A DNA stretch of 64,000 nucleotides, from positions 248,001 to 312,000 of the forward strand of contig CANPVZ010000001.1 of assembly GCA_947581855.1 (NCBI GenBank). The letters run 5' to 3'. Origin of the DNA: an uncultured Phocaeicola sp. GTDB taxonomy: Bacteria > Bacteroidota > Bacteroidia > Bacteroidales > Bacteroidaceae. Positions 55,345 through 64,000 of the stretch are shown piece after piece. A model generated the notes under the pieces. That model was not told where the DNA came from, did not search any database, and saw only the letters and a program-made list of their open reading frames with translations. Each line of letters opens with the position of its first letter. Position 1 is the first letter of the stretch. The translations under genes were made by a program, and so were the position numbers.

Positions 55345-55352
55345 TATCTTTG
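55345..55352 (+). promoter_or_regulatory. Promoter -7 box of dnaB
   Basis: TATCTTTG fits TAnnTTTG and lies 21 nt upstream of the dnaB ATG. Confidence 0.55.
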
Positions 55353-55373
55353 TAAGCTCAAAAAATAGAATTT

Positions 55374-56906
55374 ATGGCTGAACAAAGAAGACGACAATCC
55401 AAAACTTCTAATAAACCGCAGATTATAGGTGATTTAGAACATGTACAACCTCAAGCTCCGGAACTGGAAAAAGTGGTATTAGGTGCTTTAATGGTAGAGA
55501 GTGACGCTTATTCATTAGTCAGTGAAATATTGCGTCCTGAATCTTTTTACGAACATCGTCACCAGTTAATATATCAAGCTATCAGTGCATTGGCTATTCA
55601 ACAACAACCTGTTGATATTCTTACTGTAACAGAGCAGTTAAAGAAAACAGGAGATTTAGAAGAAGTAGGCGGACCGTTCTATGTTACCCAATTAAGTGGC
55701 ATGGTGGCGTCTTCTGCCCATATAGAGTTTCATGCACGCATTATAGCGCAAAAATTTTTAGCTAGGGAATTGATTACGTTTACGAGTAATATCCAAACGA
55801 AAGCTTTCGATGAAAGTATTGATGTGGACGATCTCATGCAGGAGGCTGAAGGAAAACTGTTTGAGATTTCTCAACAAAATATGAAGAAGGATTATACACA
55901 AATTAATCCGGTAATTAAGGAAGCGTATGACTTATTGCAGAAAGCCGCAGCAAGAACAGATGGCTTGAGTGGCTTGGCAAGTGGATTTCATGGCTTGGAC
56001 AAGATGACTTCCGGATGGCAGAATTCGGATCTGATTATTATTGCAGCCCGTCCTGCTATGGGAAAAACAGCTTTTGTACTCTCGATGGCCAAGAATATTG
56101 CTGTAAATTCCAAAGTTCCGGTTGCTTTGTTTTCACTTGAAATGAGTAACGTACAGTTGGTGAACCGTTTGATTATGAATGTTTGTGAGATTCCGGGTGA
56201 AAAGATAAAAAGCGGACAGCTTGCTCCATATGAATGGGGACAACTGGATTATAAAATAAAAGATTTATATGACGCTCCTTTATATGTCGATGATACTCCT
56301 TCGTTGTCTGTTTTCGAGTTGCGTACCAAAGCTCGTCGTTTAGTACGTGAACATGGTGTGAAAATTATTATCATCGACTATTTACAATTAATGAATGCCA
56401 GTGGAATGTCTTTTGGTAGTCGTCAAGAAGAAGTCAGCACTATTTCCCGTTCATTGAAAGGTTTGGCTAAAGAGCTAAATATACCGATTATTGCTCTAAG
56501 CCAGTTAAACCGTGGAGTTGAAAACCGTGAAGGAAATGAAGGGAAACGTCCTCAATTGAGCGATCTTCGTGAATCTGGTGCCATCGAACAGGATGCTGAT
56601 ATGGTATGTTTTATTCATAGACCTGAATATTATAAAATATTTCAAGACGCTAATGGAAACGATTTGCACGGTATGGCCGAAATTATTATAGCTAAACACC
56701 GTAATGGTGCGGTAGGAGACGTCTTACTTCGGTTTAAAGGTGAATATGCACGATTCCAAAATCCGGACGATGATATGGTTGTTCCCATACCTGGCGAAGA
56801 GCTGAGAGGTTCGCGTTTGAACGAGAGTACTCCGCCTCCTCCGATAGATTCAATGCCGCCTGAAAATCCTTTCAATACACCACCTGCAGGCCCTCTTCCG
56901 TTTTGA
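55374..56906 (+). CDS. dnaB: Replicative DNA helicase DnaB
   Basis: DnaB is the hexameric replication fork helicase. The 510-residue protein has the N-terminal helical domain that binds primase (about 25-130) with QAPELEKVVLGALM, the Walker A ARPAMGKTAF, Walker B IIIIDYLQLM, and a late ALSQLNRGVENR with LRESGAIEQDADMV. No intein is present. The C-terminal 50 residues are Pro-rich (ESTPPPPIDSMPPENP), a disordered tail. Its stop lies only 3 bp from the stop of the convergent zinc-ribbon gene. Confidence 0.97.
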   Translation: MAEQRRRQSKTSNKPQIIGDLEHVQPQAPELEKVVLGALMVESDAYSLVSEILRPESFYEHRHQLIYQAISALAIQQQPVDILTVTEQLKKTGDLEEVGGPFYVTQLSGMVASSAHIEFHARIIAQKFLARELITFTSNIQTKAFDESIDVDDLMQEAEGKLFEISQQNMKKDYTQINPVIKEAYDLLQKAAARTDGLSGLASGFHGLDKMTSGWQNSDLIIIAARPAMGKTAFVLSMAKNIAVNSKVPVALFSLEMSNVQLVNRLIMNVCEIPGEKIKSGQLAPYEWGQLDYKIKDLYDAPLYVDDTPSLSVFELRTKARRLVREHGVKIIIIDYLQLMNASGMSFGSRQEEVSTISRSLKGLAKELNIPIIALSQLNRGVENREGNEGKRPQLSDLRESGAIEQDADMVCFIHRPEYYKIFQDANGNDLHGMAEIIIAKHRNGAVGDVLLRFKGEYARFQNPDDDMVVPIPGEELRGSRLNESTPPPPIDSMPPENPFNTPPAGPLPF

Positions 56907-56909
56907 TTC

Positions 56910-57650
56910 TCAGATAAAGGTAATATAAGGAGTATGCTTGTGAACTTTAATCCAATGTATCTCTTTTATTCTGTACCGGTATAAGAGCAACATTCTGAAT
57001 GATAAAGCAAATATACTTGATATATTAAATGAAATAAAACAGTAAGATATAAGGGCATTTAGTTCTAGAAATGCTATCACAACACAAACATAGATCGATA
57101 AAATGTTGAATGATTCTAAAGACCACCATGAAAAAAGGAATATTTTGTGGTGGTTTTTTGATTTCTTTTCTATCTCTTGCCATGCGGCTTTCAGAATCAA
57201 GTAAGGTTTGAAGAGTTGCACTATAGGAAGTAACCATGCCAAATAAACTTCGGATGGACTATAAGGAAAAAAAGTATTAATTAAAGACATATTGTTACAA
57301 ATATTATATTCCCACATAGCAAACAAAATGAATAAGATGCTTGAATATGCAAAAATAACAGTTTGCAGTATAATTTGTCGTTCATGAAAGTTAACCAGCC
57401 AGAAGAATAAATATGTAAGAGTTAGTAGAATGTATCCTAAAGATATGATAATATAGTTTGATAGGTGACTTTTCTTTGTTGTTAAAATAACATTATTGTA
57501 CATATAAGGGATCGTACCTTTGATAGGAATTTGAGGATTTAGGAGCATCCTACGTAAATTTTTGACAGGACAACCACAATGCGGGCATACATGAGCCATT
57601 TCCGATAATTCGTGTCCACATTCAGGACATTTGATCAGTGCCATATTCAT
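56910..57650 (-). CDS. Zinc-ribbon membrane protein, DUF4328-like
   Basis: This 246-residue protein begins with a zinc ribbon (CPECGH at residues 8-13 and CPHCGC at 22-27), a linker, and then six hydrophobic helices between about 65 and 235. The PIVQLFKPYLILKAAWQEI stretch and a following WW pair are typical of DUF4328, a membrane family of unknown function. The ribbon is on the cytoplasmic side if the first helix follows the usual orientation. It converges on dnaB with only 3 bp between stops. Base composition is more AT-rich than neighbours. Confidence 0.65.
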   Translation of the reverse strand: MNMALIKCPECGHELSEMAHVCPHCGCPVKNLRRMLLNPQIPIKGTIPYMYNNVILTTKKSHLSNYIIISLGYILLTLTYLFFWLVNFHERQIILQTVIFAYSSILFILFAMWEYNICNNMSLINTFFPYSPSEVYLAWLLPIVQLFKPYLILKAAWQEIEKKSKNHHKIFLFSWWSLESFNILSIYVCVVIAFLELNALISYCFISFNISSIFALSFRMLLLYRYRIKEIHWIKVHKHTPYITFI

Positions 57651-57842
57651 TATTGCAAAGACTGTTTCCCTAGCCCATTTATAATGTTAGATATATGAAG
57701 AAAGCGTGGAAACTGTTTAATTCTTTATTTGTTCCGAGGTATCGCCAAACACCCACCATCCAAATAATAATAGACAGCCCACGCTCTTAATATTATAGCA
57801 TGTACGTGTATAATACAGATGTACATATATAACAAAAGAGGT

Positions 57843-57924
57843 GAGCGTTTTGGTATCTATTATTCTTGAATGGTTTGGAAAATTGGCGATTTTCGAAACA
57901 AGAATAATATAACTAAAAACGCTC
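57843..57924. repeat. 82-bp nested inverted repeat
   Basis: The outer arms (26 bases each, 57843-57868 and 57899-57924) share GAGCGTTTT/AAAACGCTC and ATTATTCTTG/CAAGAATAAT with a mismatched middle. Inside them GAAAAT pairs with ATTTTC over a TGGCG loop. It has no T run suited to simple termination on the plus strand. Confidence 0.65.
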
Positions 57925-58182
57925 TTCGAAAATAATTAATATATTTATCAATCAACAAACATTGATAAAACAAATATATGAGCAAAGGTAATGAATTCTT
58001 TTTATTATTATGTATAGATTCTTAGTTTTTTTTATCTTTTTGATTCTATTTTCATATCCAAACAGCAGTTATCGAATATAGATGTTTTTAGGTATAGATA
58101 CTATTTTAAATAAGAATTAGAAAGAAGTGTTCTGCTTATGTAAAAAATAGTCTATTGTTGCTCTTGTGCAAAAAAAACTTTG

Positions 58183-58190
58183 TAACTTTG
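58183..58190 (+). promoter_or_regulatory. Promoter -7 box of pheT
   Basis: TAACTTTG fits TAnnTTTG, with TTG at 58158-58160 22 bp upstream as a possible -33. It lies inside the extended open frame and fixes the true start at 58229. Confidence 0.6.
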
Positions 58191-58228
58191 CACATCTTTT
58201 TTTAGAAATTACAAAAAAACTTAATCAT

Positions 58229-60691
58229 ATGAATATCTCTTATAATTGGCTGAAAGAGTACGTTAGTTTTGATTTAACTCCGGATGAAGTAGCTGGTGCG
58301 CTGACTTCCATAGGGCTTGAAGTCGGATCAGTAGAGGAAGTCCAAACAATAAAGGGAGGTTTAGAAGGCCTAGTTATTGGTGAAGTATTGACTTGTGAGC
58401 CACACCCTAATTCAGACCACATGCATGTAACTACAGTGAATCTGGGAAGTGGAGAACCCGTACAGATTGTTTGCGGAGCTCCTAATGTAGCTACCGGACA
58501 GAAAGTAGTTGTCGCTACGTTAGGTACAAAACTATATGATGGAGAAGAGTGTTTCACGATTAAGAAATCAAAACTACGTGGAATAGAATCCAATGGTATG
58601 ATTTGTGCTGAAGACGAGATTGGTTTGGGGACAGATCATGCAGGAATAATTGTGTTGCCGGAGGATGCGGTTCCTGGAACTTTGGCTAAAGATTATTACA
58701 ACATAAAGAGCGATTATGTTATTGAAGTGGATATTACCCCTAATCGTGCTGATGCTTGTTCGCATTATGGAGTAGCTCGAGACTTGTATGCTTATTTAGT
58801 ACAAAACGGTAAGCAAACCTTTTTACAACGTCCTTCTGATGATGCTTTCCATGTGGATAACAACGATTTGGATATTGACATAATTGTGGAGAACACGGAG
58901 GCATGTCCCCGTTATGCTGGTGTAACTGTGAAAGGTGTGACAGTGAAGGAAAGTCCGGAATGGTTACAAAATAAACTTCGTATTATCGGATTACGTCCTA
59001 TCAATAATATTGTGGATATTACCAATTATATACTCCATGCATACGGACAACCTTTACATTGCTTTGATGCTGACAAGATTAAAGGTAATAAGGTCGTAGT
59101 GAAAACTCTACCGGCAGACACCTCTTTTGTTACACTTGACGGAGTAGAACGTAAGTTGAACGAACGTGATTTAATGATATGTAACTTGGAAGATCCTATG
59201 TGTATCGGTGGTGTATTCGGCGGTTTAGAGTCAGGTACTACGGAAGTTACACAAAATGTATTTTTGGAAAGTGCTTATTTCCATCCTACATGGATTCGTA
59301 AAACTGCGCGTCGTCATGGTTTGAATACAGATGCTTCTTTCCGTTTTGAAAGAGGTATTGATCCGAATAGCGTAATATATTGTCTGAAGCAAGCTGCATT
59401 GTTGGTGAAAGAGTTGGCCGGTGGTACAATTTCAATGGCTATCAAAGATATATATCCGCGACCGATAGAAGATTTCACTGTAGATTTGGCTTTCGAGGAT
59501 GTACATTCATTGATTGGAAAATATCTTCCGGAAAAAACAATAAAGAGTATTGTCAAGAGCTTGGAGATGAAAATAGTGAAAGAAACTCCAAAAGGATTGA
59601 CTTTACAGGTTCCTCCTTATCGGGTAGATGTGCAGCGCCCATGCGATGTGATTGAAGATATACTCCGTATATACGGATATAATAATGTGGAGATTCCGAC
59701 CACTTTAAAGTCGAGCCTTACAACAAAAGGAGAGGTGGATAAATCACAGAAGTTGCAAAATTTAGTAGCCGAACAATTGGTAGGATGTGGCTTTAATGAG
59801 ATTTTGAATAATTCTCTTACCAAAGCTGCTTATTATGAAGAATTGGAATCCTTTCCCGCTAAGAATTTAGTAATGCTGATGAACCCATTGAGTGCTGATT
59901 TAAATTGCATGCGCCAGACATTATTATTTGGAGGTTTGGAAAGTATTGCCCATAACATCAACCGCAAGAATGCTGATTTGAGATTCTTTGAGTTCGGCAA
60001 CTGTTATTACTTCCACGAAGAGAATCGTAATTCAGAGAAAACTTTGGCTGCATATAATGAAGATTATCATTTGGGACTGTGGCTTACCGGAAAGCGCGTA
60101 TCGAATTCTTGGATACACTCTGATGAGCTGTCCTCAGTGTATGAATTGAAAGCTTATGTGGAAAATATCTTTATTCGTTTGGGATTAAGTATGCATGATT
60201 TAGTTGTTGGTAATTTGGCCAATGACATGTTTGCAGCAGCCTTAACGGTTCATACAAAAGGTGGTAAATTATTGGCTACAGTAGGAGTCGTTACTAGAAA
60301 AATATTGAAAGCTTTTGATATAGATAATGAAGTGTTTTATGCCGACCTTAATTGGCAACAAATCATGAAGACAATTAAGTCGGTAAAGGTTAGCTATAAA
60401 GAAATATCAAAATTCCCTGTCGTACGTCGTGACTTGGCATTGTTGATTGATAAGAAAATACAGTTTGCCGAGATTGAAAAGATTGCTTACGAGACAGAGA
60501 AGAAATTGCTGAAAGAGGTTGAATTGTTTGATGTATACGAAGGCAAAAATCTGGAGGTAGGTAAAAAGAGTTATGCAGTTAGTTTCCTGTTACAGGATGA
60601 AAATCAAACCCTGAATGACAAGCAGATTGATAAGATTATGCAGAAGCTCATCACGAACTTGCAGAGTAAATTAAATGCAAAATTGAGATAA
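58229..60691 (+). CDS. pheT: Phenylalanine--tRNA ligase beta subunit
   Basis: The beta subunit of PheRS binds tRNA-Phe and edits mischarged Tyr-tRNA. The 820-residue protein begins MNISYNWLKEYVSFDLTPDE, has the N-terminal tRNA-binding OB domain (about 40-150, with HPNSDHMHVTTVNLG), the B3/B4 editing domain, B5, and a C-terminal anticodon-binding ferredoxin-like domain (about 725-820, with FPVVRRDLALLID). The frame is open from 58166 but the promoter lies downstream of that point. The alpha subunit gene is not in the window. Confidence 0.96.
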   Translation: MNISYNWLKEYVSFDLTPDEVAGALTSIGLEVGSVEEVQTIKGGLEGLVIGEVLTCEPHPNSDHMHVTTVNLGSGEPVQIVCGAPNVATGQKVVVATLGTKLYDGEECFTIKKSKLRGIESNGMICAEDEIGLGTDHAGIIVLPEDAVPGTLAKDYYNIKSDYVIEVDITPNRADACSHYGVARDLYAYLVQNGKQTFLQRPSDDAFHVDNNDLDIDIIVENTEACPRYAGVTVKGVTVKESPEWLQNKLRIIGLRPINNIVDITNYILHAYGQPLHCFDADKIKGNKVVVKTLPADTSFVTLDGVERKLNERDLMICNLEDPMCIGGVFGGLESGTTEVTQNVFLESAYFHPTWIRKTARRHGLNTDASFRFERGIDPNSVIYCLKQAALLVKELAGGTISMAIKDIYPRPIEDFTVDLAFEDVHSLIGKYLPEKTIKSIVKSLEMKIVKETPKGLTLQVPPYRVDVQRPCDVIEDILRIYGYNNVEIPTTLKSSLTTKGEVDKSQKLQNLVAEQLVGCGFNEILNNSLTKAAYYEELESFPAKNLVMLMNPLSADLNCMRQTLLFGGLESIAHNINRKNADLRFFEFGNCYYFHEENRNSEKTLAAYNEDYHLGLWLTGKRVSNSWIHSDELSSVYELKAYVENIFIRLGLSMHDLVVGNLANDMFAAALTVHTKGGKLLATVGVVTRKILKAFDIDNEVFYADLNWQQIMKTIKSVKVSYKEISKFPVVRRDLALLIDKKIQFAEIEKIAYETEKKLLKEVELFDVYEGKNLEVGKKSYAVSFLLQDENQTLNDKQIDKIMQKLITNLQSKLNAKLR

Positions 60692-60727
60692 CTGTAAATT
60701 GAAAGATAACATAAAATTTTAAATCCG

Positions 60728-61459
60728 ATGGGAAGAGCGTTTGAATATAGAAAAGCTACGAAATTGAAGAGATGGGGGCACATGGCCAAAACATTTACGA
60801 GATTGGGTAAACAAATCGCTATTGCAGTAAAAGCCGGTGGTCCTGAACCGGAAAACAACCCGACCTTGCGTTCGGTAATCGCTACCTGTAAGCGCGAAAA
60901 CATGCCGAAAGACAATATCGAACGTGCTATTAAAAATGCAATGGGCAAAGACCAGAGCGATTATAAAAGCATGACTTATGAAGGATATGGTCCTCACGGA
61001 ATTGCTGTCTTCGTGGATACTTTGACGGATAATCCTACTCGTACGGTAGCGGATGTACGTTCCGTATTTAATAAATTTGCTGGTACCCTTGGCACAATGG
61101 GTTCATTAGCATACTTGTTCGATCATAAGTGTGTGTTCTCTTTTAAAAAGAAAGAGGGAGCTGATATGGAAGAATTAATCCTTGATTTGATTGATTATGG
61201 GGTAGACGATGAGTTTGACGAAGATGAGGAGCAGGGATCTATAACTATTTATGGTGACCCCAAAAGCTATGCGCAGATTCAGAAATATCTAGAAGAACAT
61301 GGATTTGAGGAAGTTGGAGGTGATTTTACTTACATTCCGAATGATTTGAAAGATGTAACTCCGGAACAGCGAGAAACACTTGACAAGATGGTTGAACGTT
61401 TGGAAGAGTTTGACGATGTGCAAACTGTATATACCAATATGAAACCGGAAGAAGAGTAA
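60728..61459 (+). CDS. YebC/PmpR-family regulator (TACO1-like)
   Basis: This 243-residue YebC/TACO1 protein has the typical start MGRAFEYRKATKLKRWGHMAK with FTRLGKQI; most family members start AGHSKW, and the RAFEYRK variant is typical of Bacteroidota. The acidic middle (DEFDEDEEQG) and the QRETLDKMVERLEEFDDVQ end are conserved. YebC proteins act as DNA-binding regulators or, as shown for TACO1-like members, as translation factors that help ribosomes at proline-rich stretches. It lies 36 bp after pheT and 6 bp before the TSCPD gene. Confidence 0.9.
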   Translation: MGRAFEYRKATKLKRWGHMAKTFTRLGKQIAIAVKAGGPEPENNPTLRSVIATCKRENMPKDNIERAIKNAMGKDQSDYKSMTYEGYGPHGIAVFVDTLTDNPTRTVADVRSVFNKFAGTLGTMGSLAYLFDHKCVFSFKKKEGADMEELILDLIDYGVDDEFDEDEEQGSITIYGDPKSYAQIQKYLEEHGFEEVGGDFTYIPNDLKDVTPEQRETLDKMVERLEEFDDVQTVYTNMKPEEE

Positions 61460-61465
61460 GTTGAA

Positions 61466-61738
61466 ATGAAGATTACATATAAAACACAAGGTACTTGTAG
61501 TTCTCATATTGAGGTAGACATTGAAAATGGCATTTTGAAAGATGTTGCTTTTTGGGGTGGTTGTAACGGAAACCTAAAAGGAATATGCCAGTTGGTGAAA
61601 GGAATGAAAACAGAGGACATAATTGATAAATTAGAAGGAATCCAATGTGGACATCGTCCTACTTCGTGTCCCGATCAATTATGTCAAGCATTGAAACAAG
61701 CGGTCTCGGAAAAGGGAAGTTCAATTAGAGAACATTAA
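61466..61738 (+). CDS. TSCPD-domain protein
   Basis: This 90-residue protein matches the small TSCPD-domain family (NrdJ-tail-like). Cysteines occur at GTCSSHIEV, GGCNGNLKGICQLV, and GHRPTSCPDQLCQAL, the last being the TSCPDQL motif that gives the family its name. The same domain ends class-II ribonucleotide reductases; stand-alone versions have no proven function but probably bind metal or act in redox. It lies 6 bp after the yebC-type gene. Confidence 0.9.
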   Translation: MKITYKTQGTCSSHIEVDIENGILKDVAFWGGCNGNLKGICQLVKGMKTEDIIDKLEGIQCGHRPTSCPDQLCQALKQAVSEKGSSIREH

Positions 61739-62274
61739 GTCTAATTCGACTAAACTTTGAGAGAAAGTATCTTGGATAGTAAAATTATTATCTTGCAATT
61801 TTACTTTCACAAGAATATAAGTAGGCTTAAAATATAGAAAAACAGAAAGAATTGTCCGGTATAAGGTAATTCTTTCTGTTTTTTATGTTTTTTCCCTTAG
61901 AAGGGAAAAAAAGTTTCTTTATTCAACGGATGTATTAATCGGAATATATAAGTCTTTTAAACATATTTTTTATCCAAACTCCATAGTATTATGGGATATT
62001 TTTGAAGATATAAAAAAGGTGACTTGCCATGAAGTAGTTTCCTTATATTCTTTTGTTTAGAGAATATCCTTAAATATAAAAGCTGTAAGATTACTTGTTT
62101 TATAAATGTGAAACTCTTCTCATAGGCATTATTAATGTCGGAAACACACATTTTCCCTATATGAGGCTTATGCTAAGCTCTGTCAGTTATAAATATCGTT
62201 TAAGTTTCCATTAACTGATAATAAGATTATTATCGTCTTTTATTAAATATTCTTGTCTATCAGTTAACCGGAGT
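61739..62274. other. Intergenic region between convergent TSCPD and lipoprotein genes
   Basis: This 536-bp gap contains an AGTAAAATT/AATTTTACT hairpin (61778-61805), a strong terminator (61838-61884), and near its right end an 18-bp palindrome at 62217-62234 set inside the larger inverted repeat TTAACTGATA/TATCAGTTAA (62211-62267). No coding frame is supported. Confidence 0.65.
61838..61884 (+). terminator. Terminator of the pheT-yebC-TSCPD operon
   Basis: AAACAGAAAGAATT pairs perfectly with AATTCTTTCTGTTT over a 14-nt loop and is followed by a T run. Confidence 0.85.
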
Positions 62275-62667
62275 TTAGTTGTAATCGGAAGGAGTAATTA
62301 CTATAGTTCCTAACAACTTCTTACTATTTTTAGAATAATACTTGTAAACGAAGGTCATACCATACTCTTTATACGGTTTCATATCTACAGAGTTTATAAC
62401 ATTTTCCTTTATCCTTTCAATAAACAACGGACTTGTAACCAAATTGGTAAAGTCGTTGTCACTAGCTCCTTGTAACGAATAATAATACTGATACAAAGAA
62501 TCTTGTGGGTTATATACAAGGCTATCCAGATCAGTGTTGGGATCGATAGCTATAGGACACTGTTTTGTCAATTCTTCAGCAGCTTTGGCAAAACTTTTTT
62601 CTCTTGACATCTGACATGCCGTGCACAAGAGACTACATAACATACATATAAATAAAATCTTTTTCAT
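62275..62667 (-). CDS. Small lipoprotein of unknown function
   Basis: This 130-residue protein has a lipoprotein signal (MKKILFICMLCSLLCTAC, lipidated Cys in the LCTAC box) and a mature part of about 110 residues with no family I recognise. The mature part alternates helix-forming (SFAKAAEELTKQCP) and beta-type segments (YGMTFVYKYYSKNSKKLLGTIVI), suggesting a small alpha/beta domain. It is transcribed divergently from the Nramp gene, 100 bp apart, and could be controlled with it, but there is no direct evidence for that. Confidence 0.75.
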   Translation of the reverse strand: MKKILFICMLCSLLCTACQMSREKSFAKAAEELTKQCPIAIDPNTDLDSLVYNPQDSLYQYYYSLQGASDNDFTNLVTSPLFIERIKENVINSVDMKPYKEYGMTFVYKYYSKNSKKLLGTIVITPSDYN

Positions 62668-62767
62668 TCTTAATGAGTATTTTTTACGAAGATAGAATAA
62701 TTATCAAACATTTGTATATACATATTTGTTTAAATTCATATTTTTGTGAAAAAATAGAAGATTAACA

Positions 62768-64000
62768 ATGAATATTATTAAAGAATTTCAACGAAAAGAC
62801 CATAAAAGAAGTTTGGAAGCTTTTGATTTTTTTAAATATATAGGTCCGGGATTGCTTGTAACGGTAGGGTTCATTGACCCCGGCAATTGGGCATCGAACT
62901 TTGCGGCAGGGTCAGAGTTCGGATACGCTTTGTTGTGGGTGGTAAGTCTCTCGACCGTCATGTTAATTATATTGCAACATAATGTAGCCCATTTGGGAAT
63001 AGTTACAGGATTGTGCCTATCCGAAGCTGCTACGAAATATACCCCGGGATGGGTGTCACGTCCGTTACTTGGAAGTGCAATGCTTGCTTCCATTTCTACT
63101 TCTTTAGCTGAAATTTTGGGTGGAGCTATCGCTTTGGAAATGTTATTTCGGATACCTATCACGATAGGTGCTGTCATAACTACTATTTTTGTGCTTATTA
63201 TGTTGTTTACTCATTCATATAAAAAAGTAGAACGTTGGATTATTGCTTTTGTATCCCTTATAGGATTTTCTTTTTTATTTGAATTGTTTCTGGTAGATGT
63301 GGATTGGCCTGAGGCTGCCCGGTCATGGGTAACACCAAGTTTTCCCGAAGGGAGCATGCTTATTATTATGAGTGTTTTAGGTGCTGTGGTAATGCCGCAT
63401 AATCTGTTTCTGCACTCGGAAGTAATACAAAGTAGGGAACTGAATAAAAATGATGAGCAGGGAATCAGGAAATTGTTGAAGTTTGAATTTTATGATACTT
63501 TATTAGCCATGCTGATAGGCTGGGCCATAAATAGTGCTATGATTATTTTGGCAGCCGCTACTTTCTTTCAAAACGGAACGTTGGTAGAGGAGTTACAACA
63601 GGCGAAATCTTTGTTAGATCCCTTGCTGGGACAAGCTGCAGGCATTGTCTTCGCATTTGCTCTATTATTGGCCGGTATCTCATCAACCGTAACAAGCGGA
63701 ATGGCTGCAGGTTCCATCTTTTCAGGTATTTATAACGAGTCGTATAATATTAAAGATATACACTCTAAAGTAGGAGTATTAAGTTCTTTGCTTATTGCTT
63801 TATTGATTATTTTTTTTATTGGCAATCCGTTCCAAGGACTTATCATTTCGCAGATGATACTAAGTATACAGTTGCCCTTTACGGTATTCCTGCAAGTATA
63901 TCTCACTTCTTCGAAAAAAGTAATGGGAAAATATGCCAATACGAAATGGAGTGCAGGGGTATTATATGGTATAGCACTAATTGTTACAGTTCTGAATATT
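62768..64000 (+). CDS. mntH: Nramp-family divalent metal transporter (3' end beyond window)
   Basis: An ATG at 62768 opens a frame of 411 codons that is still open at the window end. The protein is an Nramp/MntH transporter importing Mn2+ or Fe2+ with protons. The first helix has the metal-binding DPGNW (Asp37, Asn40), and the sixth has VMPHNLFLHS with metal-ligand Met209 and His211. The helix-3 block reads STSLAEILGGAIAL, close to the family's DxAExxGxAIAL but with Ser-Thr-Ser for the usual Thr-Asp. About 10 of 11-12 helices are present. The gene symbol follows the family and is not proven by function. Confidence 0.9.
   Translation, partial: MNIIKEFQRKDHKRSLEAFDFFKYIGPGLLVTVGFIDPGNWASNFAAGSEFGYALLWVVSLSTVMLIILQHNVAHLGIVTGLCLSEAATKYTPGWVSRPLLGSAMLASISTSLAEILGGAIALEMLFRIPITIGAVITTIFVLIMLFTHSYKKVERWIIAFVSLIGFSFLFELFLVDVDWPEAARSWVTPSFPEGSMLIIMSVLGAVVMPHNLFLHSEVIQSRELNKNDEQGIRKLLKFEFYDTLLAMLIGWAINSAMIILAAATFFQNGTLVEELQQAKSLLDPLLGQAAGIVFAFALLLAGISSTVTSGMAAGSIFSGIYNESYNIKDIHSKVGVLSSLLIALLIIFFIGNPFQGLIISQMILSIQLPFTVFLQVYLTSSKKVMGKYANTKWSAGVLYGIALIVTVLNI

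Larger units (their letters stand above)
55061..55373. other. Divergent promoter region of ispE and dnaB
   Basis: This 313-bp region holds an ispE -7 box at 55086-55093 and a dnaB -7 box at 55345-55352. The middle is AT-rich; a 63-codon frame starting at 55177 is hydrophobic but ends only 10 bp before dnaB, carries the dnaB promoter inside it and is not supported as a gene. Confidence 0.6.
57651..58228. other. Structured intergenic region upstream of pheT
   Basis: This 578-bp gap contains a large interrupted inverted repeat at 57843-57924, a smaller palindromic segment at 57938-57976 and the pheT promoter at 58183-58190. The remainder is AT-rich without coding frames. Confidence 0.65.

Noticed and set aside
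55177-55368. 63-codon hydrophobic frame upstream of dnaB
   Set aside because: It contains the dnaB promoter and ends 5 bp before the start codon; the composition is that of AT-rich spacer.
1-64000. tRNA, rRNA, phage, plasmid or insertion-sequence genes
   Set aside because: Looked for T-loop motifs, transposase, integrase and phage proteins on both strands; none was seen.

Overview
The window looks like chromosomal core and accessory DNA of a Bacteroidales bacterium, most likely a gut-type genus such as Parabacteroides or Bacteroides (the genus is an inference from gene content). The evidence is: repeated promoter -7 boxes of the Bacteroidota form TAnnTTTG, an RNA polymerase omega gene directly behind bamD, DUF4293 and DUF3078 proteins, an Oar-like TonB-dependent receptor, an rnfBCDGEA operon led by an RseC-type gene, a long-tailed ribosomal protein S16, and the glutaminase/GadB/GadC acid-resistance set of gut Bacteroidales. 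I see no phage, plasmid, insertion sequence, CRISPR array, rRNA or tRNA. Genes lie on both strands in short operons closed by clear intrinsic terminators.

0-13.8 kb: start of alanine dehydrogenase (cut by the window edge), a YigZ-type protein, uvrB, a bamD-omega-DUF4293 operon, an outer-membrane barrel coupled to a LysM/periplasmic-binding-fold protein, uvrA, a short ORF leading into a CYTH phosphatase, a YbaK deacylase and a POT peptide transporter. 13.8-22.6 kb: a DPP5-like S9 peptidase, a 1.2-kb non-coding stretch with two tandem-repeat arrays and a signal-peptide remnant, the pyrG-yidC operon and a DUF3078 protein. 22.6-34.9 kb: an amino-acid and acid-stress island with GadC, a six-helix cation channel with an altered selectivity filter, AraC and LysR regulators, a split ThrE exporter preceded by a small membrane protein, gadB-glsA, two exporters and threonine ammonia-lyase. 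Glutaminase feeds glutamate to GadB, GadC exchanges glutamate for GABA, and glutaminase and IlvA release ammonia, so most of the cluster can consume or buffer protons.

34.9-51.7 kb: ettA, four evenly spaced 14-bp palindromes, a 1065-residue Oar-like TonB-dependent receptor, rpsP, a YihY membrane protein, an esterase with an OPT transporter, and the complete Rnf ion-translocating ferredoxin:NAD oxidoreductase operon. 51.7-64 kb: a nucleotidyltransferase-fold protein that has lost key catalytic residues next to galE, then ispE, dnaB, a zinc-ribbon membrane protein, pheT, a YebC regulator, a TSCPD protein, a small lipoprotein and an Nramp metal transporter that runs off the end.

The observations most worth following are the TVGSN-filter channel inside the gad island, the probable pseudo-nucleotidyltransferase beside galE, the 22-bp-period palindrome array upstream of the TonB receptor, and a dispersed intergenic element whose conserved lead-in motif precedes terminator hairpins.
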